NCBI GenBank assembly: GCA_021813405.1
Contig: JAKAKS010000056.1
Location: forward strand, 1-44,335
DNA from: Nitrospirota bacterium
GTDB taxonomy: Bacteria > Nitrospirota > Thermodesulfovibrionia > Thermodesulfovibrionales > JdFR-88
Reading direction: 5' to 3'
DNA: 44,335 nt
Below, piece after piece: positions 17,447 through 25,475 of the stretch. A program made the translations under genes and the position numbers. Below the pieces are notes generated by a model. It did no database searches. It worked only from the letters and a program-made list of their open reading frames with translations, and was not told where the DNA came from. Numbering within the stretch: the stretch's first letter is position 1; every line of letters starts with the position of its first letter.

Positions 17447-18181
17447 TTAAAGCCTGAAATCCTGGCCCAGGTAAGTTTCCCGGACCGTTTTTTCGCTTAC
17501 AAGCTGTTCCGGCGCGCCCTCGAACAGGACCTTGCCGCCGCTTATGATATAGGCCCGGTCTGTTATGGACAATGTATCCCGCACGTTATGGTCGGTAATA
17601 AGTATTCCCAACCCTTTCCCTTTGAGATATTTTAACATCTTTTTCAGCTCTATTATAGCTATGGGATCGATGCCTGTAAAAGGTTCGTCAAACAATATGA
17701 AGCGCGGTTCTGTGGCCAGCGAGCGTGCAATCTCGGCCCGCCGCCTCTCCCCGCCCGAAAGCCTGAAACCCTCCCTGGACGCAAACTCCTTCAGGTTGAA
17801 TTCATCCAGCAGCCTGGCCGTCATTTCTTCCAGCTCCGTCCCGCTGCGGCCAGTTATCTCCAGCACGGCCTGAAGATTCTCGCTTACGCTTAATTTCCTG
17901 AAGATCGAGGGCTCCTGCGGCAGATAGCTTATGCCCATCCGCGCCCTCTGATACATGGGCAGGCCGGTTATGTCCGCCTGGTCCAGTTCCACCCGGCCGG
18001 AATCCGGGCGCAAAAGGCCGGCGATCATGTAGAAACTGGTGGTCTTGCCGGCGCCGTTTGGCCCAAGCAGGCCGATTATATCTCCGGAACGCACCTCCAC
18101 ATTAAGCCCGCTTACAACCGTTTTGCGGCCGTATTTCTTTGTGAGCCCGGAGGCGCGAAGAACATGCTGCCCGCCGCTCAT
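17447..18181 (-). CDS. lptB: Lipopolysaccharide export ATPase LptB
   Basis: A 244-residue ABC ATPase. Walker A is GPNGAGKT (about 38-45), the Q-loop is SYLPQEPSIFRKLSV, the signature is LSGGERRRAEIAR, and Walker B is RFILFDEPFTGIDP. These together with the length and PQEPSIFRKL segment identify LptB. With the LptF/LptG permeases (not in the window) it powers extraction of lipopolysaccharide from the inner membrane and its passage to LptC and LptA. Its ATG overlaps the lptA stop by 4 bases, so the three lpt genes are coupled. Confidence 0.97.
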   Translation of the reverse strand: MSGGQHVLRASGLTKKYGRKTVVSGLNVEVRSGDIIGLLGPNGAGKTTSFYMIAGLLRPDSGRVELDQADITGLPMYQRARMGISYLPQEPSIFRKLSVSENLQAVLEITGRSGTELEEMTARLLDEFNLKEFASREGFRLSGGERRRAEIARSLATEPRFILFDEPFTGIDPIAIIELKKMLKYLKGKGLGILITDHNVRDTLSITDRAYIISGGKVLFEGAPEQLVSEKTVRETYLGQDFRL

Positions 18182-18729
18182 TTGCCCTGTATCATCACCT
18201 TGCTGTCAGTTACGCTGGTGCGGTCGTCCGACACGTAATAGACTATTTTGGTCCCGGTTATCACCGTATCACCTTCGGCCACCCTGGGGTTTGTGCTGAA
18301 CACTATTTTGTCATCGGCCTTGGTGTAATCGGCCTTGCCGGCAGTGATTACGCGCCCCTCTTTTATAACGCGCACAGCGCCGGTGGCTACGATGCGCTCC
18401 ACGCCGCCCTGGTCCCCATACATAACAACCATCCTGTCGGCAAATATCTCCATATTTTCCGTTTTGGCCTTTACGTTGCCGGAAAATATTGCCGTGTGGG
18501 CCTTGGAATCCGCGGAAAGGCTTTTGGCCGTTATGATTACCGGGCCTTTTTCTCCTAGCGTGGCTGCGGGCGAATTTGTGACCGCGGCCCCGGTCTGTAC
18601 CCCGGCGGATGTTTTGCCGGCGGCGGCGTTCCCCTGTGCGGCAAGAGAAAGTCCGGAGCAAAAAAACAGCGGCATGGCGGCCGCTGCGGCGGCTGCAAAA
18701 GTTCTAATAAAAAATGGCTTTGACGTCAT
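18178..18729 (-). CDS. lptA: Periplasmic lipopolysaccharide-bridge protein LptA
   Basis: A 183-residue protein with a signal peptide (FFIRTFAAAAAAAMPLFFCS, cleavage near LSLAAQ). The OstA/LptA domain follows, with GPVIITAKSLSADSKAHTAIFSGNV, the NMEIFADRMVVMYG repeat, and GRVITAGKADYTKADDKIVF. LptA forms the beta-jellyroll bridge carrying lipopolysaccharide from LptC to LptD across the periplasm. Its start overlaps the end of lptC by 26 bases. Confidence 0.93.
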   Translation of the reverse strand: MTSKPFFIRTFAAAAAAAMPLFFCSGLSLAAQGNAAAGKTSAGVQTGAAVTNSPAATLGEKGPVIITAKSLSADSKAHTAIFSGNVKAKTENMEIFADRMVVMYGDQGGVERIVATGAVRVIKEGRVITAGKADYTKADDKIVFSTNPRVAEGDTVITGTKIVYYVSDDRTSVTDSKVMIQGK

Positions 18730-19231
18730 TTTTCAGTTTCACCGTCCTCTGGGTATTGGCCTCAAGGCTTTTGCCGGTTATGGACATGCCGCGTTTTTTA
18801 ACTTGCACATCCTGGCCGGGCGCTGAGCTTACATCCTGGCCGGGCACTATCCTTACAGTCCCCGTGCTTACGTCAAAACCCTTCACCTGGCTTTTTACAT
18901 TGCCCGAAAGCTCCATTATGTTTGTCTGCATGTCCAGGCTGCCTGTATCGGCCCTCATTGCAATATTTTCTGACGGCACGTTTATGGTCACGGAATCCAT
19001 GGCGGCCGAAAGCCCGTCGGCGGAAAGACTGGCTTCTCTGGAGACCGCCCGCCATAGTGTCTTTGTGTCCATGATATTCAGCACCGTCACGTTTTCAAAC
19101 GATGAGGAGCCGGGAGCGGCCATTTTGGCCTGGGCCGCTCTCATACCGTTCATCGGGAAATAATATATCCCGCACAAGGCAGCCAGCGCCGCGGCGATTA
19201 CAGCCTTGGTGCAGAAGGCATAGCGCGTCAT
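18704..19231 (-). CDS. lptC: Lipopolysaccharide export protein LptC
   Basis: A 175-residue protein with one N-terminal membrane anchor (about 8-24) and a periplasmic jellyroll rich in beta-strands (SLDMQTNIMELSGNVKSQVK). LptC takes lipopolysaccharide from LptBFG and hands it to LptA. Near the C-terminus the motif PGQDV occurs twice (VPGQDVSSAPGQDV), a small in-frame duplication at about 18825-18850. The start overlaps the aroE stop by 4 bases. Family identification rests on size, topology and placement before lptA, as LptC sequences diverge strongly. Confidence 0.85.
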   Translation of the reverse strand: MTRYAFCTKAVIAAALAALCGIYYFPMNGMRAAQAKMAAPGSSSFENVTVLNIMDTKTLWRAVSREASLSADGLSAAMDSVTINVPSENIAMRADTGSLDMQTNIMELSGNVKSQVKGFDVSTGTVRIVPGQDVSSAPGQDVQVKKRGMSITGKSLEANTQRTVKLKNDVKAIFY

Positions 19232-20058
19232 TTGCTGCGCATTCCGTCCAGCAGGGCGGCCCTCATCAGTTCATGCGGAGGCATTTTGCCCGTCCATAGT
19301 TCCGAGGCCAGCACCCCCTGCCACAAGAGCATTCCAAGCCCGTCAAGCGTTTTGCAGCCCTTCTTTTTTGCGGCCCTCAATAACGGGGTTTCATGATATA
19401 TAAGGTCAATTATAACAACCGGGGGAGCAATCAACTCTTCCGGTATGGCCAAGGGGTCCGATTCCTTCAATCCAAGAGGCGTTGCGTTTATGATTATATC
19501 CATGCCTTTGGCTGCATTCAGCGAATCTGGTACATGGACGGTTCTGCCTGTGTCCACAAGATATTTTAAAAAACTTTCCGCCTTGGGCTTGTCTATATCG
19601 AACAGGAAGAATTTTGAAGCGTCCTTTGAAAGGTAGTAGCTTATGGCCTTGGACGCCCCTCCGGCGCCGATTACAAGGATGTTCTTGCCTTTGGTTTCAA
19701 TCCCGGCCTCTTTCAGGCTTTTCATGAACCCGCGGCCGTCCGTGTTGTAGCCCTTAAGCTTTCCGCCGTTGTTTACTATCGTATTTACAGCGCCTATGTC
19801 CCTGGCTTCTGCATCAATGTCGTCAAGGTATTGGATAACGTTTTCCTTGTGCGGCACGGTGACGTTTACGCCCGGCATATTGAATGCCTTTATGGCGTGC
19901 ACGGCGTCGCCAAGCAGCTCCGGCGCAACGGGCAGGGCCATGTAACTGTAATTGAGCCCCATCTGCGCAAAGGCGGCATTGTGCATTGCGGGGGAGAGGC
20001 TGTGTTCAACCGGCCAGCCGAAAAGACTTATAAGCCTTGTCTTTGCATTTATCTTCAC
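19228..20058 (-). CDS. aroE: Shikimate dehydrogenase
   Basis: A 276-residue enzyme. It reduces 3-dehydroshikimate with NADPH in aromatic amino-acid synthesis. Visible are GWPVEHSLSPAMHN (shikimate binding), NVTVPHKENV with the catalytic Lys, NTDGRGF, the nucleotide-binding GAGGASKAISYYL, and the C-terminal GLGMLLWQGVLASELWTG. The start is GTG at 20058, whose GTGA overlaps the upstream stop by 4 bases and gives the normal family N-terminus; the frame is open for 43 more codons, but those overlap the preceding gene and read as low-complexity. The enzyme is part of an unusual mixed operon with lpt genes and a radical SAM gene. Confidence 0.95.
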   Translation of the reverse strand: MKINAKTRLISLFGWPVEHSLSPAMHNAAFAQMGLNYSYMALPVAPELLGDAVHAIKAFNMPGVNVTVPHKENVIQYLDDIDAEARDIGAVNTIVNNGGKLKGYNTDGRGFMKSLKEAGIETKGKNILVIGAGGASKAISYYLSKDASKFFLFDIDKPKAESFLKYLVDTGRTVHVPDSLNAAKGMDIIINATPLGLKESDPLAIPEELIAPPVVIIDLIYHETPLLRAAKKKGCKTLDGLGMLLWQGVLASELWTGKMPPHELMRAALLDGMRSK

Positions 20059-21329
20059 GATGAAAGCCCTTTCAGGAGCCCCTTCGGGGTGGATTCTATA
20101 ACCAGCGTTTTTATCCCCAGGGCGCGTTCGATGTCCTTTGCGCTCATGCCGTCCAGGAAAAGTCCGTCGCCTTCCCTGGTGGCGCAATCGGGCACAAGTA
20201 GTATATCATGCCCTGCTGTTTTGCCGGAAAGGGCCGAAATCACGTCCCGCCCGGCCAGAAGCCCCGTTACCGTTACGGACGGCCCGAAGAACCGGTTTTC
20301 AACCGGTAGAAGCGTAATTTTATGGCCGCGCTTAATCAGCCTGCTTACATAGGCCTCAAGATAGGGATAAAACGATATCCCTGTGAAGGCAAGGTATTTT
20401 TTCCGCGAAATTTTCTTTGCCCTGGCCCTCTTTGCATCCTCCATGAACCTGGCCACAAGCCCGACGCCGTTTTCAATCTGGGGCAAATCATCATAATAAT
20501 CTATGGGCGGCAAAGGCTGGCCTGCCTTTATATAAAGCTCGTCGGCGGCATATACCACGCCGCAACCTGTCTGCTGCCGGAACCTGTTATGAAAAGAGTC
20601 GATTATGCTTATCGCCGCCTGCGCATCTGCGGCCTGCACTGGAGCCAGCTTCCTTCTCCTGTGCTCTGTAAGCCCCACTGGCACAACCGCCACTGATTCC
20701 ACGGCAGGAAATAGCGAAGCCAGGTTGCGGAGCGTACGTTGCAGGTGCTTGCCGTCATTATAGCCGGGGCAAAGCACTATCTGCGTATGCATCCTGACGC
20801 CGTTTTTGGCGAAGAACCGCAGGTCTTTCATTACATCCGGGGCGCCCGGGTTTCCAAGCAGCAGGTTGCGTACTTTCCTTTCGGTGCTGTGCACCGAGAT
20901 ATAAAGAGGGCTCAGGCGCTGGGTGACTATGCGCTTTCTGTCTTCCGGACTAAGGTTGGCAAGCGTTATGTAATTGCCGTAGACGAAGGACATCCTGAAG
21001 TCCTCGTCCTTGATGTACAGGCTTCTTCTTAACCCTTTTGGGAGCTGCGAGACGAAGCAGAAGACGCAATTGTTGCCGCATTTTTTTATATCGAACTGTG
21101 CAAGCCCGATGCCGGGGTCGTCGCTTTCAGGAGGATGGAGTTCGATGCGGCCCGCGTCCAGGAACTGCATCTCCAGCGAGGACCCGTCCTTCAGAAATGA
21201 ATAATCCAGCGCATCACGTACGGTTGCGCCGTTTACCGAAACCAGCCTGTCGCCCGGCCTGACGCCTGCTAAATGCAGCGGGCTTCCCGGCCGGACCGAT
21301 TCAATTTCTACCCCAGGTGCTCCTGCCAC
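20055..21329 (-). CDS. PDZ and radical-SAM DUF512 protein
   Basis: A 424-residue protein. It opens with a PDZ-like domain (GSPLHLAGVRPGDRLVSVNG, about 15-34), then a radical SAM core with the cluster motif CGNNCVFC (C84, C88, C91), and ends with a DUF512 region. The CX3CX2C spacing is the canonical S-adenosylmethionine [4Fe-4S] cluster motif. The family is widespread in anaerobes and in Firmicutes, and its substrate is unknown. The start is GTG at 21329, with GAGG 7 bases upstream; it overlaps the pgsA end by 29 bases, and the aroE GTG overlaps its own stop, so expression is coupled to phospholipid and shikimate genes. Confidence 0.85.
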   Translation of the reverse strand: MAGAPGVEIESVRPGSPLHLAGVRPGDRLVSVNGATVRDALDYSFLKDGSSLEMQFLDAGRIELHPPESDDPGIGLAQFDIKKCGNNCVFCFVSQLPKGLRRSLYIKDEDFRMSFVYGNYITLANLSPEDRKRIVTQRLSPLYISVHSTERKVRNLLLGNPGAPDVMKDLRFFAKNGVRMHTQIVLCPGYNDGKHLQRTLRNLASLFPAVESVAVVPVGLTEHRRRKLAPVQAADAQAAISIIDSFHNRFRQQTGCGVVYAADELYIKAGQPLPPIDYYDDLPQIENGVGLVARFMEDAKRARAKKISRKKYLAFTGISFYPYLEAYVSRLIKRGHKITLLPVENRFFGPSVTVTGLLAGRDVISALSGKTAGHDILLVPDCATREGDGLFLDGMSAKDIERALGIKTLVIESTPKGLLKGLSS

Positions 21330-21885
21330 GCGCCAGCCTCAAACCCCTTTCCATGTACTGGAGCCCCGATATTGCCGTAAGTATCGCCGCAGCCAGGGCC
21401 AGCGCTGTTTCCAGCACCGGAGGGACCACGTTGAAGTTTGTCCGGATCAGAATTACCGTCAGGAACGTGAACTGGACAGCCGTGGCCAGCTTGCCTGCCC
21501 GCGTAGGGCTTACTTTGGGCCTTTTGCCGGAGATGCTCAGCACCGACAGGCCCACTACAATTATTATATCCCGGCTCAACACCAGTATGGCAAGCCACAC
21601 CGGTACCAGCCGCATTACAAGGAAAAGGATGAAAGTTGAGCTCAGCATTATCTTGTCGGCCAGCGGGTCCAGAAAGGTGCCGATGTCCTCGCCCTTGCGG
21701 GTAAGCCTTGCCGCCATGCCGTCCAGCTTGTCCGAGATTGCGGCGGCCACAAATATATAAAGCGCGTATCTGAAGCTCCTGTAGGCAACTGCGGTCAGAA
21801 AGCATGGTATAAGAACAATCCTGAAAAGAGTAAGGATGTTTGCGATATTTAAAGCGCTTTGTTTCCCGCCACCCTCCATCCCCAT
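21301..21885 (-). CDS. pgsA: CDP-alcohol phosphatidyltransferase, PgsA type
   Basis: A 194-residue membrane protein with the CDP-alcohol phosphotransferase signature D-G-x2-A-R-x8-G-x3-D-x3-D visible as DGMAARLTRKGEDIG-TFLDPLADK. It probably joins CDP-diacylglycerol to glycerol-3-phosphate, making phosphatidylglycerol phosphate. About five membrane helices are seen. The start is the ATG at 21885 (MGMEGGGKQSALNIANILT), because it falls 7 bases past the upstream stop and precedes the conserved NIANILTLFRI; an ATG six bases later is an alternative, and the longer frame upstream lies inside the TPR gene. There is no clear Shine-Dalgarno sequence, so translation may be coupled to the TPR gene. Confidence 0.88.
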   Translation of the reverse strand: MGMEGGGKQSALNIANILTLFRIVLIPCFLTAVAYRSFRYALYIFVAAAISDKLDGMAARLTRKGEDIGTFLDPLADKIMLSSTFILFLVMRLVPVWLAILVLSRDIIIVVGLSVLSISGKRPKVSPTRAGKLATAVQFTFLTVILIRTNFNVVPPVLETALALAAAILTAISGLQYMERGLRLARGRSTWGRN

Positions 21886-21892
21886 GCGCTGG

Positions 21893-22966
21893 CTAAGGTA
21901 TGTTGAATGGAAGTGACGCGGGCGCCAGTGATAATCCCAGCGTCTTGTAGCAGCTCTTTTTTGGTGCGGCGTCCTCCATGAGTGCCAGCACTGTACTGGC
22001 ATGGCATTCTTCCACCTGGAAGCCGTGTTTTTTCGCCTGGGCCGCGGCCTGGTTTGCAGTTTTATGGGCCTGCTTTTGCCTGCCGCCAAGCCACTGGAGC
22101 TCCGCCCTTGAGATCATGCAGTAAATTTTGCCCCTGGGGTCTTTGGTTTTTGCAAACAGGGCCTCTGCCTTCTCAAGGTGTTTAAGCGAGAGGGCCAGTT
22201 TACCCGTCATCATGTATGTTTTGCTTACGCTCCAGAGGGTATAGGAAGAACTTACAATGTCTCCTATACGGTTGTAAATCTTAAGTGCGTCCTTGAAATT
22301 GCCCAGTGCGCCTTGCATGTCACCCTGCATCCGGAGGGCGTTTCCGATGCCGCAGTACGAATATGCAAGCCCGAAAGGGTCGCCAAGTTTTTTAAACAGC
22401 CGGTTGGCGCCGGTGTAGAACTTTAAAGAAGCGGCGTAATCGCCTTTTATCCGTGAAGCACCGCCAAGCCCGTTTAAGCAAAAACCCTCGGCGTGCCTGT
22501 CGCGCAGTGCCGCAAAAAGGTCTTTTGCCTTCTGGAAAGCGGCTATGGCCCTTGGGACGTCGCCTTTAATCCGCAGCGCCCCGGCAATGGACCACAGGAC
22601 AAATGCGGTTGCCTCCCTGTCCTTGTTTTTAACATATACGGACCGTGCTTCTTCCAGCAGGGCAAGGGCCTTTTCCCATCGCCCCTGGCCCCTTAAGGAA
22701 AGAGCCAGTCCGGTAAGCGCGTCCGCACGGGCGGATTCATCCGCTTCTTTTTTGGCCAGCGCTGCCGCTTTGGAGTAGTCCTTTGCGGCCATGGCGAAAT
22801 CACCAAGCATTCTTCTGACGTGGCCGGCCGAAAGGTGCAGCCTGAGAATGGCTTCAGCGTCTTTAGCGTACTTTTTCAGGGCGGGCTGGATGACCGCCAG
22901 GGCTTCCTTGTAACGTGCTTCCTCCCGCAGGATGTCCGCTTTTTCTATGTCGTCCATGCTAGCCAT
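21893..22966 (-). CDS. Cytoplasmic TPR-repeat protein
   Basis: A 357-residue protein without a signal peptide. It consists of about seven tandem tetratricopeptide-type repeats, e.g. GDFAMAAKDYSKAAALA, GDVPRAIAAFQKAKDLF, GDYAASLKFYTGANRLF and GDMQGALGNFKDALKIY, each with the A-x2-Y/F pattern at regular 40-residue intervals. This is a protein-interaction scaffold of the kinesin-light-chain-like type. GGAGG is 4 bases before the ATG (22966), embedded in the rpe stop region. Its role between rpe and pgsA is unknown. Confidence 0.8.
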   Translation of the reverse strand: MASMDDIEKADILREEARYKEALAVIQPALKKYAKDAEAILRLHLSAGHVRRMLGDFAMAAKDYSKAAALAKKEADESARADALTGLALSLRGQGRWEKALALLEEARSVYVKNKDREATAFVLWSIAGALRIKGDVPRAIAAFQKAKDLFAALRDRHAEGFCLNGLGGASRIKGDYAASLKFYTGANRLFKKLGDPFGLAYSYCGIGNALRMQGDMQGALGNFKDALKIYNRIGDIVSSSYTLWSVSKTYMMTGKLALSLKHLEKAEALFAKTKDPRGKIYCMISRAELQWLGGRQKQAHKTANQAAAQAKKHGFQVEECHASTVLALMEDAAPKKSCYKTLGLSLAPASLPFNIP

Positions 22967-22967
22967 T

Positions 22968-23657
22968 TTACCTCCGTTTGCCTGAAACAGAGCGCATTAC
23001 TTCTTCCACGGTTTTTTTATAGTTCCCCGAATTGTAGAATGCCGAGCCCATAACAAGCACGTCCGCTCCTGCCTTGACAACCTGCGCGGCATTGCCGGGC
23101 TTTATCCCGCCGTCCACCTCTATCATGGTTTTGGAGCCGGCCTTTTTTATGGCCGCCTTCAGTTCCTTTGTCTTATTAAGGGAATTGGGTATGAATGCCT
23201 GTCCGCCGAAACCGGGGTTTACAGACATTATAAGCACCATGTCGGCGGCGTAAAGGACGTTCTCCAGCGAGGATACCGGTGTTGACGGGTTTATGCTTAC
23301 GCCTGAAAGCGCGCCAAGCTCCCTGATGCGGTTTAATACCCTGTCCAGGTGTATGGTGGCCTCCGCATGCACGGTGAGGTAATCCGCACCGGCGTTGATG
23401 AAATCCTCCAGGTATCTTTCTGGCTCCTCTATCATCAGGTGAACATCAAGAGGTATGGATGCCGCCTTCTTTATCGCCTCTACAACAAACGGGCCTATCG
23501 TTATATTAGGCACGAACCTTCCGTCCATAACATCCACATGGTGCAGCCCGGCCCCTGCCGCCTCGGCCGCCTTAACCTCTTCCGCCAGCCGCAGGAAATC
23601 CGCGGATAGAAGCGACGGAGCTATAATGGGTTTGCCACTGATTATTTTTTTTGTCAT
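22968..23657 (-). CDS. rpe: Ribulose-phosphate 3-epimerase
   Basis: A 229-residue TIM-barrel enzyme that interconverts ribulose-5-phosphate and xylulose-5-phosphate in the pentose phosphate pathway. The opening IIAPSLLSADFLRL, the metal-binding HHVDVMDGRFVPNITIGP, HLMIEEPERYLEDF, LIMSVNPGFGGQAFI and EVDGGIKPGN are all canonical. Its ATGA overlaps the preceding PASTA gene stop by 4 bases, and the TPR gene begins 2 bases after its stop. Confidence 0.97.
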   Translation of the reverse strand: MTKKIISGKPIIAPSLLSADFLRLAEEVKAAEAAGAGLHHVDVMDGRFVPNITIGPFVVEAIKKAASIPLDVHLMIEEPERYLEDFINAGADYLTVHAEATIHLDRVLNRIRELGALSGVSINPSTPVSSLENVLYAADMVLIMSVNPGFGGQAFIPNSLNKTKELKAAIKKAGSKTMIEVDGGIKPGNAAQVVKAGADVLVMGSAFYNSGNYKKTVEEVMRSVSGKRR

Positions 23658-24340
23658 TTTCCGCCCAGGGTAAGAAATACCTTCTGCCCTCCAGTCAGTG
23701 TTGTGCCAGGTTTGGGATTCTGGTCCACAACGAAGTCTCCCGAATTAGAGAAGACAGGCTGCACCCCTACGGTGTTTGCAATCTGCCTGGCGTTGTCTTC
23801 CGTAAGCATCCTGAAATCCGGGGCGTAATAGGTTACCTTATAAGGCCCCTCGCTTACAACCAGCCCGATGGGGATGCTTGGTTTTTCATCGGGGCCTGGG
23901 TCCTGGGCGATAACTATGCCTTCCGGCACAGTATCGGAATGGGATTTTATTATCTTTGTTGCGCTCATGCCGCTTGCTGTGAGTATGGAGGTGGCTTCAT
24001 TAAGCGTTTTGCCAACTACCGATGGCATCCTGGAGGCCTCCGGGCCTTTGCTGAGGACCACCTTCACGTGCCTGCCGGGTTCCAGTTTACCGCCCGCTTC
24101 GGGGTCCTGCCGGATAATGCCTCCTGATGGGATGGAGGGGTCGAAGTCCTGCCCCTGCACCTTCAGCTTCAGCCCCGCATCCTTAAGCCTTGCCCCGGCC
24201 TGCACGGTGGTAAGCGCCATCACGTCAGGCACGGTCACCTCCCTTACAAAAAGCACGCCCTGGTATGCAAGATAACCGGCAACCCCGCCGGCCGCTATGC
24301 ATGCCAGGATAATGAATAATTTTTTAAGAGCGAGTTTCAT
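23654..24340 (-). CDS. Membrane-anchored PASTA-domain protein
   Basis: A 228-residue protein with a single N-terminal membrane helix (about 8-25) and three PASTA repeats, beginning at VPDVMALTTVQAGARL, MPSVVGKTLNEATSIL and YYAPDFRMLTEDNARQI. PASTA domains bind muropeptides or beta-lactams in Ser/Thr kinases and penicillin-binding proteins. Here there is neither a kinase nor a transpeptidase domain, and the protein stands alone. The start ATG 24340 is chosen because AAGGA lies 5 bases upstream and the membrane helix follows directly; a longer frame to 24460 lacks a site. Its place just before rpe is common in diderm genomes, so it is a conserved but uncharacterised envelope component. Confidence 0.85.
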   Translation of the reverse strand: MKLALKKLFIILACIAAGGVAGYLAYQGVLFVREVTVPDVMALTTVQAGARLKDAGLKLKVQGQDFDPSIPSGGIIRQDPEAGGKLEPGRHVKVVLSKGPEASRMPSVVGKTLNEATSILTASGMSATKIIKSHSDTVPEGIVIAQDPGPDEKPSIPIGLVVSEGPYKVTYYAPDFRMLTEDNARQIANTVGVQPVFSNSGDFVVDQNPKPGTTLTGGQKVFLTLGGK

Positions 24341-24549
24341 TTTGTCCTTATTAATCTTGCCATAAAAAACCTGCCGGCTGCCATCAGGCCGAAGCATCCA
24401 GTGGCTTTGTCTTTTCATTTTGCGGCGATCCGCCGCCACTTCTCTTTTTTGACATAACAAAATCCTTCTGATATTTTTTCTTTAAGGGAAATTTACTTAT
24501 TACCCGCATAAGGTTTTTTGCCGCGTTATATGGAAGGGGGAAAACGTTC

Positions 24550-25017
24550 ATGGGCATGCTTAAGGAGTTCAGGGAGTTTGCATTAAAGGGCAATGTGGTT
24601 GATATGGCAGTGGGCATAATCATCGGTGCGGCCTTCGGGCTGGTGGTAAAATCCCTTGTCTCGGATATCATAATGCCCCCACTTGGGCTTCTGCTTGGGA
24701 AAGTGGATTTTTCCGAGTTCTTTATCACTCTTAAAAGCGGGACAGTGCCCGGCCCTTATCCCACGGCGGAGGCCGCTTCAAAAGCCGGTGCGGTGGTTTT
24801 AAGATACGGGCTTTTTGTAAACGAGGTAATATCGTTTCTGCTCGTTTCATTTGCGGTGTTCCTCCTTGTAAAAAGCATAAACAGTCTGCGGCGGAAGGCA
24901 GAGGAAAAGGCAGCCCCGGCGGCCGATACCAGGCAATGCCCTTTTTGCCTTTCCGTTATTCAGGCCAGGGCCGTCCGCTGTCCGCAGTGCACATCGGAAT
25001 TAAAGGGCGCTGAATAA
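24550..25017 (+). CDS. mscL: MscL mechanosensitive channel with zinc-ribbon tail
   Basis: A 155-residue protein. [28 protein letters not shown] at the N-terminus and the second helix (about 88-110) are the classical MscL channel, which opens under extreme membrane tension to release solutes and protect from hypo-osmotic lysis. Unlike E. coli MscL the C-terminus carries a zinc-ribbon-like CPFC-x10-CPQC pattern (C130, C133, C144, C147), probably binding a metal. The ATG has AAGGGGG about 9 bases upstream. It is transcribed opposite to the flanking minus-strand genes, splitting the PASTA-rsmB neighbourhood. Confidence 0.95.
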   Translation: MGMLKEFREFALKGNVVDMAVGIIIGAAFGLVVKSLVSDIIMPPLGLLLGKVDFSEFFITLKSGTVPGPYPTAEAASKAGAVVLRYGLFVNEVISFLLVSFAVFLLVKSINSLRRKAEEKAAPAADTRQCPFCLSVIQARAVRCPQCTSELKGAE

Positions 25018-25026
25018 AAAAAGGAA

Positions 25027-25050
25027 GGACGGCCCCCCGCCCATTTTATT
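25027..25050. terminator. Possible bidirectional terminator between mscL and cupin
   Basis: GGACGG (25027-25032) and CCGCCC (25037-25042) pair with one mismatch around a CCCC loop, followed on the plus strand by the T-rich ATTTTATT (25043-25050). On the minus strand the opposite side runs into a T-rich stretch too. The two genes converge here. Confidence 0.35.
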
Positions 25051-25069
25051 CTGGTTATTACCCCTTTTT

Positions 25070-25384
25070 TCAGCTCTTGAACTCCACGATAATCGCCTCC
25101 ATCGGCTTGGTGCCGTTGTTGGCGATCTCATGTGACCTGGCAGGAAACCACGTGGCCTGGCCCCTGTTCAGTGTGCACTGCTCAGGCTGGCCTCCGGGGC
25201 TGATAAACGTGGCCGTGCAGTCCGTGACGATGTAAACAAGGTGGTCCCGCAGGGAATGCATTACAGTCCTGTCGCCAGGGTCTATGCTCAGGTCCAGCAT
25301 GCGAACACGGTCATTTTCAAAAAGTAGCTTGTAGTTATTCGGGGCGGCCGTAAGGGCCTCTTCTATGGCTGCTGTTTTTGGCAT
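25070..25384 (-). CDS. Small cupin-domain protein
   Basis: A 104-residue single-domain cupin (beta-barrel). RVRMLDLSIDPGDRTVMHSLRDHLVYIV forms motif 1 and GQATWFPARSHEIANNGTKPMEAIIVEF motif 2. The usual metal-binding HxH is not intact; only single histidines (HSLRDH, SHE) remain, so metal binding is uncertain. AAGGAGG precedes the ATG. It could be a sensor or small enzyme; no substrate can be named. Confidence 0.8.
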   Translation of the reverse strand: MPKTAAIEEALTAAPNNYKLLFENDRVRMLDLSIDPGDRTVMHSLRDHLVYIVTDCTATFISPGGQPEQCTLNRGQATWFPARSHEIANNGTKPMEAIIVEFKS

Positions 25385-25475
25385 TTCAGGTTTCCTCCTT
25401 TCGGGGCAGGCTTCTTTTAAACAGACCTTCCAATTTCTTTATATCACTGATTCAAAGTACAATCCAGCCAGAAAA

